A stretch of DNA of 64,000 nucleotides from Rhizobium sp. Root482 (lineage in GTDB: Bacteria; Pseudomonadota; Alphaproteobacteria; Rhizobiales; Rhizobiaceae). Made by a program: the position numbers and the translations under genes. This document shows, piece after piece, positions 47,528-57,732 of the stretch. The notes beneath the pieces were generated by a model that saw nothing but the letters and a program-made list of their open reading frames with translations, was not told where the DNA came from and searched no databases. The first letter of the stretch is position 1; every line of letters begins with the position of its first letter. The stretch lies in the NCBI RefSeq assembly GCF_001426565.1, contig NZ_LMFA01000021.1, forward strand, positions 266,457 through 330,456, in the 5' to 3' direction.

Positions 47528-48973
47528 TCAAGCGTTCAGCGCACGTCCATAGGCATCTAGCACGCTTTCCTTGAGGGTTTCGGAAATGGTCGGATGCGGG
47601 AAGATGGTGTGCATCAGGTCTTCCTCGGTCGTTTCGAGGTTCATCGCGACGACAAAACCCTGGATCAGTTCGGTGACTTCGGCGCCGACCAGATGGGCGC
47701 CGAGCAGTTCGCCGGTCTTCCTGTCGAAGATCGTCTTCACCAGGCCCTGGTCCTCGCCGAGCGCGATCGCCTTGCCATTGGCGGCAAAGGGGAAGCGGCC
47801 GACGCGAATATCGCGGCCTTCGGCCTTGGCTTTCGCTTCCGTCAGGCCGACCGAGGCGACCTGCGGATTACAATAGGTGCAGCCCGGAATCTTCAGCTTG
47901 TCCATCGGATGAACATTCGGCAGGCCGGCGATCTTCTCGACGCAGATCACGGCTTCGTGCTCGGCCTTGTGGGCCAGCATCGGCGGGCCGGCGACGTCGC
48001 CGATCGCATAGATGCCCGGCACATTGGTCTTGCCATAGCCGTCGATGACGATGCAGCCGCGCTCGGTCTTCACGCCCAGCGCCTCAAGCCCGAGATTCTC
48101 GATATTGCCCTGCACGCCGACAGCCGAGATCATCCGGTCCGCGGTAATCTTCTCGATCGACCCGTCCTTCTTCTCGACATGGGCCGTGACGGAATTGGCG
48201 GATTTCTCGACCTTGGTCACCTTGGCATCGAGGATGATCTTCATGCCCTGCTTGTCAAACTGCTTCTTGGCGAAGGCGGAGATTTCCGCATCTTCCACCG
48301 GCATGACCTGGCTCATCACTTCGACCACCGTCACCTCGACGCCCATCGTGCGGTAGAAGGAGGCGAACTCGATGCCGATGGCGCCCGAGCCCATGACGAG
48401 CAGCGATTTCGGCATGGCATCCGGGTTCATCGCCTCGAAATAGGTCCAGATCAGCTTGCCGTCCGGCTCGATGCCCGGCAGGGCACGCGGGCGGGCGCCG
48501 GTGGCGACGATGATGTGCTTGGCGCTATAGGTGCCCTCGCCCAGCGTGTTCTTGGGGATCGGCCCCTGCGGCTGGACAATGGTCTTGGTGGTCTTGGCAA
48601 CGACGATCTCGCCGGGCTTCGTGAGCTTTGCCTCGCCCCAGATGATATCGACCTTGTTCTTCTTCATCAGGAAGCCGACGCCGCCGTTCATCCGCTCGGC
48701 AATGCCGCGCGAGCGGGCGACGATCGCCTTCAGGTCCGGCGTCACCTTGCCTTCCAGCGTCAGGCCGTAGTTCTTGGCATGCTGTGAAAGATGCAGCACT
48801 TCGGCGGAGCGCAGCAGCGCCTTGGTGGGAATGCAGCCCCAGTTGGAGCAGATGCCGGCCAGGTGCTCGCGCTCGACCACAGCGACCTTCAGGCCGAGCT
48901 GGGCCGCGCGGATCGCCGCGATATAACCGCCAGGGCCGGAACCGATCACGATGACGTCGTAGGAATTTGCCAT
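47528..48973 (-). CDS. lpdA: Dihydrolipoyl dehydrogenase (E3)
   Basis: This 481-residue FAD enzyme reoxidises dihydrolipoyl groups. The FAD motif GSGPGGYIAA is at 11-20, the redox disulfide CSNWGC at 42-47, the NAD motif MGSGAIGIEFASFYRTMG in the middle, and the C-terminal HTIFPHPTISET with the catalytic His-Glu pair. The start is set at the ATG at 48971-48973; the frame stays open for 59 non-conserved codons upstream. It lies between a GDSL hydrolase and lipA. Confidence 0.97.
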   Translation of the reverse strand: MANSYDVIVIGSGPGGYIAAIRAAQLGLKVAVVEREHLAGICSNWGCIPTKALLRSAEVLHLSQHAKNYGLTLEGKVTPDLKAIVARSRGIAERMNGGVGFLMKKNKVDIIWGEAKLTKPGEIVVAKTTKTIVQPQGPIPKNTLGEGTYSAKHIIVATGARPRALPGIEPDGKLIWTYFEAMNPDAMPKSLLVMGSGAIGIEFASFYRTMGVEVTVVEVMSQVMPVEDAEISAFAKKQFDKQGMKIILDAKVTKVEKSANSVTAHVEKKDGSIEKITADRMISAVGVQGNIENLGLEALGVKTERGCIVIDGYGKTNVPGIYAIGDVAGPPMLAHKAEHEAVICVEKIAGLPNVHPMDKLKIPGCTYCNPQVASVGLTEAKAKAEGRDIRVGRFPFAANGKAIALGEDQGLVKTIFDRKTGELLGAHLVGAEVTELIQGFVVAMNLETTEEDLMHTIFPHPTISETLKESVLDAYGRALNA

Positions 48974-49020
48974 TTTCTTCCTGCCTTGTTTATTCGCGCC
49001 GGAACGATCGAACGTCCGGC

Positions 49021-49662
49021 TCAGAGTCCCAGCATCACCCGGACCATCGGCTCGAGGCCGCGTCCGATGGCGCGCGTATTCTCGGCGTCCAGATGAACAC
49101 CGTCGAGTGGGGTCGTTTGCGCGACCGATCCCGCATCGAAAAAGCCGCAAGCCGTCTCGTCGGCGAGATCGGCATAGAGCGAGGCCAGCATCGACGATTG
49201 CTCGACGCCGCCTGAAAACATCGCCGCGAAAACCGCATCGCCCGTCTCGCAGAGCGGCGGCGGCGCGACGAGGAGAATGTCCGGCGCCTCCTGCCCCGCC
49301 ATCGGCCAGGCATGGTGGCGCACCAGTTCGACCAGCCGCTCGACACCCTGGCAGGCCCCGAAGGCCGTGCCTGCAACGATCGGCTTCATATCATTTGAGC
49401 CGAGCATGATGATAACGAGATCGAGCGGCGCATGGCTCTGCAGGACCGTCGGCAGGATGCGGGCGCCATTGCGGTCGCAATCGGCCAGGTGATCGTCATA
49501 GGCGGTGGTGCGGCCGTTCAACCCTTCGGCAATGACATGAATGCCCTCGCCGAGCGCTTTCTGCAGCACACTCGGCCAGCGGTCTTCCAGAGCATGACGA
49601 CCGAGCGTCTCGGCATCATACCCCCAGGTCAGACTGTCGCCGTAGCAGAGGATCGTTTTCAT
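49021..49662 (-). CDS. SGNH/GDSL-type hydrolase
   Basis: This 213-residue enzyme has the GDSL block I (ILCYGDSLTWGYD) with the catalytic Ser, GLNGRTTAYDD (block II), MLGSNDMK (block III Asn) and LDGVHLDAENT (block V Asp-His). It is similar to bacterial arylesterase/lysophospholipase-like enzymes. The ATG at 49660-49662 follows AAGG by 9 bases; the TTG before it is less likely. It is inserted between pdhC and lpdA on the same strand, an unusual place. No role in the complex is known. Confidence 0.88.
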   Translation of the reverse strand: MKTILCYGDSLTWGYDAETLGRHALEDRWPSVLQKALGEGIHVIAEGLNGRTTAYDDHLADCDRNGARILPTVLQSHAPLDLVIIMLGSNDMKPIVAGTAFGACQGVERLVELVRHHAWPMAGQEAPDILLVAPPPLCETGDAVFAAMFSGGVEQSSMLASLYADLADETACGFFDAGSVAQTTPLDGVHLDAENTRAIGRGLEPMVRVMLGL

Positions 49663-49762
49663 CAAGATGGACCTTTGCGAGCCGTACCTGAAATCTGAAC
49701 TTCCGTTATTGCCGTGCCCGCCGCGGGAGCCCGGTCACGCGGCCTATGCCGCGGCAACCGAA

Positions 49763-49785
49763 AGGGGCCTTAAAACAAAGCCCCT
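49763..49785 (-). terminator. Weak hairpin downstream of pdhC
   Basis: AGGGGC (49763-49768) and GCCCCT (49780-49785) form a 6-bp stem with an A/T-rich loop just 6 bases after the pdhC stop. On the minus strand TTTCGG follows, so termination is probably partial. Confidence 0.4.
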
Positions 49786-49791
49786 ATCCCG

Positions 49792-51174
49792 TCACACCAG
49801 CATGCCCATCGGGTTTTCGATGTAGCGCTTGAAGGCGCCGAGCAGTTCGGCGCCGAGCGCGCCGTCAACGCAGCGATGGTCGGTCGAAAGCGTCACGCTC
49901 ATCACCGTGGCGATGGCCATCTCGCCCTTCTTCACCACGACGCGCTCCTCGCCCGCCCCGATCGCCAGGATGGTGGCATGCGGCGGGTTGACGACCGCGG
50001 CAAAATTCTTCACGCCCATCATGCCCATATTGGAGACGGCGGTGGTGCCGCCCTGAAATTCCTCGGGCTTCAGCTTGCGGTCCTTGGCGCGCTTGCCAAG
50101 GTCCTTCATCTCGTTGGAGATGGCCGACAGGCTCTTCAGTTCGGCGCTGCGGATGATCGGGGTGATCAGGCCGCCCGGGATCGACACGGCAACGCCGACA
50201 TCGGCATGCTTGTGCTTGACCATGTTGGTTTCCGTCCAGGACACATTCGCATCCGGAACGTCGCGGAGCGCCAGCGCCAGGGCCTTGATCACCATGTCGT
50301 TGACTGAAAGCTTGTAGGCCGGCTTGCCGTCCTTTTCCGGGCTCGCGGCATTGATCTGGCTGCGCAGAGCCAGAAGCGCGTCCAGTTCGCAATCGACGGT
50401 GACGTAGAAATGCGGGATGGTCTGCTTGGATTCGACCAGCCGCTTGGCAATTATCTTGCGCATGCCGTCATGCGGCACGAGCTCGTAGGAGCCTTCGGCG
50501 AAGTTCTTGAGAACCGCCTCGTCGGATGCGTCCTTGGCAAGCGGGGCCTGAGCGGCTGCGGTCGCAGCCTGACCGGCACTTGCGGGAGCGGCGGCCCTGG
50601 CACCACCACCGGCAACGGCCGTTTCCACATCCTTCTTGACGACGCGGCCATGCGGGCCGGTGCCGGAGACGGCGGACAGATCAAGACCGGCTTCCTTGGC
50701 CAGACGGCGCGCCAGCGGCGAGGCGAAGACACGCCCGCCATCGGCGGCAACAGGCGCCGGAGTGGAGGTCGCAGGCGCCTTGTCGGTCACCGGCTTTGCC
50801 TCTTCCTTCGGCGCTTCGGTCTTTACCGCTTCCGGCTTGGGGGCTTCCGCCTTGGCCGTTTCCGCCTTCGGCGCATCAGCCTTGGCGGCGGGTGCCGCAT
50901 CACCGCCAGCGGCGGCGGCAGACACATCCTCGCCCTCGGCGGCCAGGATGGCGATCAATGCATTGACCTTGACGCCTTCGGTGCCGGCGGGAACGACGAG
51001 CTTGGCGACCGTACCCTCATCGACGGCTTCGACTTCCATCGTCGCCTTGTCGGTCTCGATCTCGGCGATCACGTCGCCGGAGGAAACCTTGTCGCCTTCC
51101 TTGACCAGCCACTTGGCAAGATTGCCCTCTTCCATCGTGGGCGAGAGGGCCGGCATGGTGATGTTGATAGGCAT
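49792..51174 (-). CDS. pdhC: Dihydrolipoamide acetyltransferase E2 of pyruvate dehydrogenase
   Basis: This 460-residue E2 has one lipoyl domain with lipoyl-lysine K43 ([13 protein letters not shown]), a long Ala/Pro/Lys/Glu linker, a peripheral subunit-binding domain (FASPLARRLAKEAGLDLSAVSGTGPHGRVVKKDVE), and the catalytic domain with HRCVDGALGAELL (active-site His) at the C-terminus. It transfers acetyl groups to CoA. It follows pdhB by 15 bases. Confidence 0.97.
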   Translation of the reverse strand: MPINITMPALSPTMEEGNLAKWLVKEGDKVSSGDVIAEIETDKATMEVEAVDEGTVAKLVVPAGTEGVKVNALIAILAAEGEDVSAAAAGGDAAPAAKADAPKAETAKAEAPKPEAVKTEAPKEEAKPVTDKAPATSTPAPVAADGGRVFASPLARRLAKEAGLDLSAVSGTGPHGRVVKKDVETAVAGGGARAAAPASAGQAATAAAQAPLAKDASDEAVLKNFAEGSYELVPHDGMRKIIAKRLVESKQTIPHFYVTVDCELDALLALRSQINAASPEKDGKPAYKLSVNDMVIKALALALRDVPDANVSWTETNMVKHKHADVGVAVSIPGGLITPIIRSAELKSLSAISNEMKDLGKRAKDRKLKPEEFQGGTTAVSNMGMMGVKNFAAVVNPPHATILAIGAGEERVVVKKGEMAIATVMSVTLSTDHRCVDGALGAELLGAFKRYIENPMGMLV

Positions 51175-51189
51175 CTCTTCACCCTCCCC

Positions 51190-52608
51190 TTACTTGTAGC
51201 AGACGGTCTTCACCGCCTGGACGACTTCGCCGACATTCGGCAGGGCCAGTTTTTCGAGATTGGCGGCGTAGGGCATCGGAACATCCTTGCCGGCGATCGT
51301 CAGGATCGGCGCATCGAGATAATCGAAGGCCTGCTGCATGACGCGGGTGGCGATCTCTGTGCCGACGGAGGACTGCGGGAAGCCTTCCTCGACGGTCACC
51401 AGACGGCCGGTCTTCTTGACCGATTCGATCACGGTCGGCAGGTCCATCGGGCGGATGGTCCTGAGGTCGATGATCTCGACGTCGATGCCTTCCTTCTCCA
51501 GTTCGGCGGCCGCCTTGACCGCATAGGTCATGCCGATGCCGAAGGAGACGATGGTCGCGTCCTTGCCGGTCCGGTGGATGCGCGCCTTGCCGATCGGCAG
51601 CACGAAATCGTCCATCTTCGGCACATCGAAGGAATGACCGTAGAGGATTTCGTTTTCGAGGAAGATTACCGGGTTCGGATCGCGGATCGCCGCCTTCAGC
51701 AGGCCCTTGGCGTCGGCCGCCGTGTAGGGCATGACGACCTTGAGGCCGGGGATATGGCTGTACCAGGCGGCATAACATTGAGAATGCTGGGCACCGACGC
51801 GGGCGGCCGCACCGCTCGGGCCGCGGAAGACGATCGGCGCGCCCATCTGGCCGCCGGACATGTAAAGCGTCTTCGCGGCGGAATTGATGATCTGGTCGAT
51901 CGCCTGCATGGCGAAGTTGAAAGTCATGAATTCGACGATCGGCTTGAGGCCGGCCATGGCCGCACCGACGCCGACGCCGGCAAAACCGTGCTCGGTGATC
52001 GGCGTATCGACGACGCGACGCGGCCCGAACTCCTGCAGCAGACCTTGCGTGATCTTGTAGGCGCCCTGATATTCGGCAACTTCCTCGCCCATGACGAAGA
52101 CATCCTCGCTGCGGCGCATTTCCTCGGCCATCGCATCGCGAAGGGCTTCGCGCACCGTGGTCGAGACCATTTCGGTGCCGGCCGGAATATCCGGATCGGC
52201 GGGGATGTCGGCCTTGGGCTGGGCCGGAACCTTGCTGTCGGACTTGGCGGATGGCTCTTCGCTCGATTCGCGCGCCTTGCCGCCGGCGTCGGACGCGGTT
52301 GCGGCCGGCGTATCGGCATCGGCTTTCGGCGCCGCCTTCGTCTCGCTTATCGCATCGGCGCTCTCGCCATCCTGCAGGAGAACCGCGATCGCGGTATTGA
52401 CCTTGACGCCCTCGGTGCCGGCGGCGATCAGGATCTTGCCGATCACGCCTTCATCGACCGCTTCCACTTCCATGGTCGCCTTGTCGGTTTCGATCTCGGC
52501 GATCACGTCGCCGGAGGCAACCTTGTCACCTTCGTTTTTCAGCCATTTGCTGAGCGTGCCTTCTTCCATCGTCGGCGACAGAGCGGGCATCAGAATTTCG
52601 ATAGGCAT
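51190..52608 (-). CDS. pdhB: Pyruvate dehydrogenase E1 component beta subunit with fused lipoyl domain
   Basis: This 472-residue subunit has an extra N-terminal lipoyl domain (1-77; lipoyl-lysine K43 in [13 protein letters not shown]), then an Ala/Lys/Pro-rich linker, and the transketolase-like E1-beta domain ([17 protein letters not shown] to the C-terminus). E1-beta with a lipoyl domain is known from Zymomonas and rhizobia. I set the start at the ATG at 52606-52608 ([17 protein letters not shown]), since the frame extends 105 codons upstream into pdhA without conservation. Confidence 0.97.
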   Translation of the reverse strand: MPIEILMPALSPTMEEGTLSKWLKNEGDKVASGDVIAEIETDKATMEVEAVDEGVIGKILIAAGTEGVKVNTAIAVLLQDGESADAISETKAAPKADADTPAATASDAGGKARESSEEPSAKSDSKVPAQPKADIPADPDIPAGTEMVSTTVREALRDAMAEEMRRSEDVFVMGEEVAEYQGAYKITQGLLQEFGPRRVVDTPITEHGFAGVGVGAAMAGLKPIVEFMTFNFAMQAIDQIINSAAKTLYMSGGQMGAPIVFRGPSGAAARVGAQHSQCYAAWYSHIPGLKVVMPYTAADAKGLLKAAIRDPNPVIFLENEILYGHSFDVPKMDDFVLPIGKARIHRTGKDATIVSFGIGMTYAVKAAAELEKEGIDVEIIDLRTIRPMDLPTVIESVKKTGRLVTVEEGFPQSSVGTEIATRVMQQAFDYLDAPILTIAGKDVPMPYAANLEKLALPNVGEVVQAVKTVCYK

Positions 52609-52628
52609 GATCTGTTCCTCGCCGCGTC

Positions 52629-53675
52629 TTAAAGCAGGATATCGGTGTAGAGCTCGGATGCATCCGGCTCCGGATCGGACTGGGCGAAGTCGGCGCTGTC
52701 GGCGACGATATCGCGGACATCCTTGTCGATCGCCTTCAGTTCGTCTTCGCTCGCCCAACCCTTGTCGAGAATGCGCGCCTTGACCTTCTCGATCGGGTCG
52801 TTCTCCGAGCGCATCTTCTGCACTTCGTCCTTCGACCGGTATTTTGCCGGGTCCGACATGGAATGGCCGCGATAGCGATAGGTCTGCATTTCGAGGATGA
52901 TCGGGCCCTTGCCGGCGCGGCAATGGGCGACAGCCTCGTCGCCGGCGGCCTTCACGGCGCGCACATCCATGCCATCGACCTGCAGGCCGGGAATGCCGAG
53001 CGCGACGCCGCGCTGGGAGAAATCATGGCCGGCCGAGGCGCGCGACACCGAGGTGCCCATGGCATAGCGGTTGTTCTCGACGATATAGATCACCGGCAGC
53101 TTCCAGAGCGCCGCCATGTTGAAGCTCTCATAGACCTGGCCCTGATTGGCCGCGCCATCGCCGAAATAGGCGAGCGACACATTGTCGTTGCCGCGGTAGC
53201 GGTTGGCGAAGGCCAGGCCGGTGCCGAGCGAGACCTGGGCGCCGACGATGCCGTGGCCGCCATAGAAATTCTTCTCCTTGGAGAACATGTGCATCGAGCC
53301 GCCCTTGCCGCGGGAAAGTCCGCTGCGGCGGCCGGTCAGCTCAGCCATGACGCCGCGCGCACTCATGCCGCAGGCGAGCATATGGCCGTGGTCGCGATAG
53401 GCGGTGATGACCTGGTCGCCGTCCTTCAAGGCCATCTGCATGCCGACGACGACAGCTTCCTGGCCGATATAGAGATGACAGAAGCCGCCGATGAAGCCCA
53501 TGCCGTAGAGCTGGCCGGCCTTCTCCTCGAAGCGGCGGATCAACAGCATTTCGCGATAGGATTTGAGATCGGCATCGCGATCGAACTCGGCGATCGCGCC
53601 GTTGGTAAAGTCTTTCCTGGCGGGCTTTGCCGCTGTCTTGCGGCTGGAAACGGACGCGGATTTTCGCGGTGCCAT
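52629..53675 (-). CDS. pdhA: Pyruvate dehydrogenase E1 component alpha subunit
   Basis: This 348-residue TPP-dependent subunit decarboxylates pyruvate with PdhB. The TPP/Mg motif is [20 protein letters not shown] followed by VIYIVENN. The family also shows [12 protein letters not shown] and the [14 protein letters not shown] phosphorylation-loop-like region. It has a Lys/Ala/Ser-rich N-terminal extension of about 20 residues. It is the first gene of pdhABC, with a 20-base gap to pdhB. Confidence 0.97.
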   Translation of the reverse strand: MAPRKSASVSSRKTAAKPARKDFTNGAIAEFDRDADLKSYREMLLIRRFEEKAGQLYGMGFIGGFCHLYIGQEAVVVGMQMALKDGDQVITAYRDHGHMLACGMSARGVMAELTGRRSGLSRGKGGSMHMFSKEKNFYGGHGIVGAQVSLGTGLAFANRYRGNDNVSLAYFGDGAANQGQVYESFNMAALWKLPVIYIVENNRYAMGTSVSRASAGHDFSQRGVALGIPGLQVDGMDVRAVKAAGDEAVAHCRAGKGPIILEMQTYRYRGHSMSDPAKYRSKDEVQKMRSENDPIEKVKARILDKGWASEDELKAIDKDVRDIVADSADFAQSDPEPDASELYTDILL

Positions 53676-53821
53676 TCAATCCTCCCAATGGTTGCCATTT
53701 GCCGGTACCATAGGGAAAGAATGTGATCACAGCAATGCTATATTTGCATGGCTCTTATCCACTGCAGTCTATTGAAAATAAACAGCAATTCGCGATTAAC
53801 TCGATTTCGGTTAATCTCGGC

Positions 53822-54130
53822 TCAGTGGAAAATCACGATTTCGTCGCTGCGCGACATATTGAGCCCGAACCGGGCCTTTTCATCCAGCATGTCGCGCTCG
53901 AGCGAACCGTCGCTTAACAGCGCGACTTCCTTTTCAAGCGTCTGGCGCTGCTGCGTCAGTTCCGCAAGGCGTTCAAGGCGTTCAAGGCGCTGGCGGTCGA
54001 AGGTCTCGGTCGCCTTCAGCCCATATTCACCGTGAACGGAATGATAGCCGAAATAGGAAAGAAAAGCGACGGTGATGAGCGGCATGACGAACCGTCCCAG
54101 CTTCCGTTTCTTATGATGTTTGGTCCACAT
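53822..54130 (-). CDS. FtsB/DivIC-like septum formation initiator
   Basis: This 102-residue bitopic membrane protein has a short basic cytosolic N-terminus (MWTKHHKKRKLGR), one membrane helix (FVMPLITVAFLSYFGYHSV) and a periplasmic coiled coil (RLERLERLAELTQQRQTLEKEVALLSD). It matches the septum formation initiator family that recruits late divisome proteins. In alphaproteobacteria it usually lies between eno and pdhA, exactly as here. Confidence 0.9.
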   Translation of the reverse strand: MWTKHHKKRKLGRFVMPLITVAFLSYFGYHSVHGEYGLKATETFDRQRLERLERLAELTQQRQTLEKEVALLSDGSLERDMLDEKARFGLNMSRSDEIVIFH

Positions 54131-54209
54131 GGATCATGCCCTGCTACGCAATACCAAAAGACGCTAGCAGCCATTGATTAACCGAGCGTTGACCATAAAC
54201 ACCGGCAAC

Positions 54210-54240
54210 AAAAAACCCGCGCTCTCAAATGAACACGGGT
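54210..54240 (-). terminator. Terminator-like hairpin between eno and ftsB, past the RIME copy
   Basis: ACCCGCG (54215-54221) and CACGGGT (54234-54240) form a 7-bp stem with one G-U pair; on the minus strand it is followed by TTTTTTG. It lies 156 bases after the eno stop because a RIME-like repeat sits between the two. Confidence 0.6.
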
Positions 54241-54268
54241 CGGATTTTTGGGAGGCATACCTCACCTG

Positions 54269-54359
54269 CGTCATGGTCGGGCCAGACCCGACCATCTATC
54301 AGCCTCTCCACTCGATGAGAGGCTGATGGATCCTCGGCTCAAGGCCGAGATGACGAAGG
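54269..54359. repeat. RIME-like palindromic intergenic element, copy 2
   Basis: A 91-base mosaic of palindromes: ATGGTCGGG/CCCGACCAT, then CAGCCTCTC/GAGAGGCTG, then CCTCGGC/GCCGAG. It is close to the reverse complement of the element at 33967-34058 over nearly its whole length. It sits between the eno stop and its likely terminator. Confidence 0.75.
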
Positions 54360-54395
54360 GGTGTGAGGCAGTTCGCTGATTTGCAAACCGAGTTC

Positions 54396-55700
<1,305 letters not shown>

Positions 55701-55818
55701 TTAGACATGGTGTGAACGGTGGCCCTGTCATAAGTGATGGACCGGAAATTACAATGGCGATGCAGCGCCAATTGCCGCGCCGCGCCCGGCCTTCAAGAAA
55801 ATTTCACATTGCGCGCTT

Positions 55819-56658
55819 TTAGCGCTTGGCGACGGCATCGAAGGCAAGCAGCGTTTCCAGGAGACGCGGCATGTCCTTCAGATGCACCATGTTCGGGCCA
55901 TCCGACGGCGCATTGTCCGGATCCTCATGGGTCTCGACGAACAGGCCGGCAATGCCGACGGCAACCGCCGCGCGCGACAGGGTCTCGACGAATTCGCGCT
56001 GGCCGCCCGTGGAACCGCCCTGGCCGCCCGGCTGCTGCACCGAATGGGTGGCGTCGAAGACGACCGGCGCACCAAGCGCCGCCATGGTCGGCAGCGCGCG
56101 CATGTCGGAGACCAGCGTGTTATAGCCGAACGAGGTGCCGCGCTCGCAGAGCATCACGTTGGGATTGCCGCTCTCGGTGAATTTGGCCAGAACGTTCTTC
56201 ATGTCCCAGGGAGCGAGGAACTGGCCCTTCTTCACATTGATCACCCGGCCGGTCTTGGCGGCGGCCACCAGCAGGTCCGTCTGGCGGCAGAGGAAGGCCG
56301 GGATCTGCAGGATATCGACCGTGGGGGCGACGAGGCCGCACTGTTCTTCCGTATGGATGTCGGTCACCACCGGAAAGCCGTATTCCTTCTTCAGGTCGGT
56401 GAAGACTTCCATCGCCTTTTCAAGACCGATGCCGCGCTTGCCGGAAAGCGACGTCCGGTTCGCCTTGTCATAGGAGGATTTGTAGACAAGGCCGATGCCG
56501 AGCGACTTGCAGAGCTCGACCAGCGTACCGGCGATCATGAAGGCGTGGTCGCGGCTTTCCATCTGACAGGGGCCGGCCATCAGCGACAGTTTTCCGGCAT
56601 TGGAAAAAACCACCTGGCCCGCGCCGCTGCCGGCTACCACAGTTGCATTGGTCTGCAT
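55819..56658 (-). CDS. kdsA: 3-deoxy-8-phosphooctulonate (KDO-8-P) synthase
   Basis: This 279-residue TIM-barrel enzyme condenses PEP with arabinose-5-phosphate to make KDO-8-P for lipopolysaccharide. Visible are [32 protein letters not shown], and [25 protein letters not shown]. The Cys in the AGPCQME motif is characteristic of the metal-dependent class. It follows the VOC gene by 2 bases and precedes eno. Confidence 0.97.
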   Translation of the reverse strand: MQTNATVVAGSGAGQVVFSNAGKLSLMAGPCQMESRDHAFMIAGTLVELCKSLGIGLVYKSSYDKANRTSLSGKRGIGLEKAMEVFTDLKKEYGFPVVTDIHTEEQCGLVAPTVDILQIPAFLCRQTDLLVAAAKTGRVINVKKGQFLAPWDMKNVLAKFTESGNPNVMLCERGTSFGYNTLVSDMRALPTMAALGAPVVFDATHSVQQPGGQGGSTGGQREFVETLSRAAVAVGIAGLFVETHEDPDNAPSDGPNMVHLKDMPRLLETLLAFDAVAKR

Positions 56659-56660
56659 GA

Positions 56661-57551
56661 TTATTCTCCGAAGGCGAAGATGACACCCTGCCCCGGCGCT
56701 TCCGGGACGATCAGGCTATTGTCTTTTCTTGAGAAGGACACCGCATTGGCGGCGAGACGCTGTTCTGTTTCAGCGAGGTCGGCGACCTTGAAGACGATGG
56801 CGCGGCCGCGCAGGCCACGCGAGCGGGCGGACACATCCTTGCCGAAGAAGCCGGCCATGCCCGCCGGATTGAGGACGGAAATCCTCGTTCCGTTTCGAGC
56901 TTCGATATCCATGCCGAAGGAATGGGCCGAGACCCGCCGCTCGTCGACGGCTTCCTGCAGCAGATACTGGAAATCGGTGGGGTTCGGCTCCGACAGGATC
57001 ACATCCGACAGGCCGATGACGCCGTTGGCATGGGTTTCGAGGGCGGAGCGATCGGCGGGCAGCGGCTGCAGGCGCTGGCAGGTGAAGAGGAAGAAATCCG
57101 GCGCGCGCAGATCGGCTGCGAAGGCCAGCCGGAAACTGGCGAGCGCCTGCGTTCCATCCGGAAGAGCCATCTGCCTCGAGAAATCCAGCATGTCGCCTGT
57201 GGAAATGCCGAGACGGCGAAACCGCCCGTGATCGGCGACGGCATCATCGGTGCCGAGAACCACGGCCGAGAGACCTTCTCCCCGGCGGAACCGGTAGGCC
57301 TGGTCGCGGGCGACAAAGACATTGCCGGCGACGGCGGCAGCCTCGCAGTCCTCGCGCTTGGCGATGGCGAGCGGTTCAAGATAGGTCTTGTCGGCCAGGA
57401 AGACGCAGGCATTTTCCGTTCCGAACGGGTGCAGCGCATCGGCGGCGACGGTAAAACCGAGTTGCTCGTAACGCGTTCTGGCAGTGCCAAGGTCGGTCAC
57501 CGGCAGGACCAGATGGTCGAGCGGGCGGGAAGTGCGGGCAGCAGCGCTCAT
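56661..57551 (-). CDS. VOC family (glyoxalase-like) protein
   Basis: This 296-residue protein has the glyoxalase/bleomycin-resistance fold in the first part ([30 protein letters not shown]), followed by a second such domain. It matches the glyoxalase_3-type family of VOC proteins with unknown substrate. The start is set at the ATG at 57549-57551 where the conserved part begins; the upstream open frame is not conserved. It is probably co-transcribed with kdsA two bases downstream. Confidence 0.85.
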   Translation of the reverse strand: MSAAARTSRPLDHLVLPVTDLGTARTRYEQLGFTVAADALHPFGTENACVFLADKTYLEPLAIAKREDCEAAAVAGNVFVARDQAYRFRRGEGLSAVVLGTDDAVADHGRFRRLGISTGDMLDFSRQMALPDGTQALASFRLAFAADLRAPDFFLFTCQRLQPLPADRSALETHANGVIGLSDVILSEPNPTDFQYLLQEAVDERRVSAHSFGMDIEARNGTRISVLNPAGMAGFFGKDVSARSRGLRGRAIVFKVADLAETEQRLAANAVSFSRKDNSLIVPEAPGQGVIFAFGE

Positions 57552-57683
57552 GAATGTCCCAAAAATATACCTGGCAGTGCTTTGCCCGTTTTGACCGGTG
57601 ATTTCAAGAAAATGTTGCAGCACGGAAATGAACCGGTGGCCGAAGACCGGGCGGTCCGTTCTCGGAGACCCGGCAAAATACGC

Positions 57684-57725
57684 CGGGAGGGCATGCTGGA
57701 CCAGCCCGCACGCCCTCCCGTTTTT
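57684..57725 (-). terminator. Hairpin terminator downstream of the RTX gene
   Basis: CGGGAGGGC (57684-57692) and GCCCTCCCG (57712-57720) form a perfect 9-bp stem with a 19-base loop 13 bases after the RTX stop. The best T run (TTTTT, 57721-57725) is on the plus strand; on the minus strand GCGTATTTTG follows. It could act in both directions. Confidence 0.6.
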
Positions 57726-57732
57726 CAACCCG

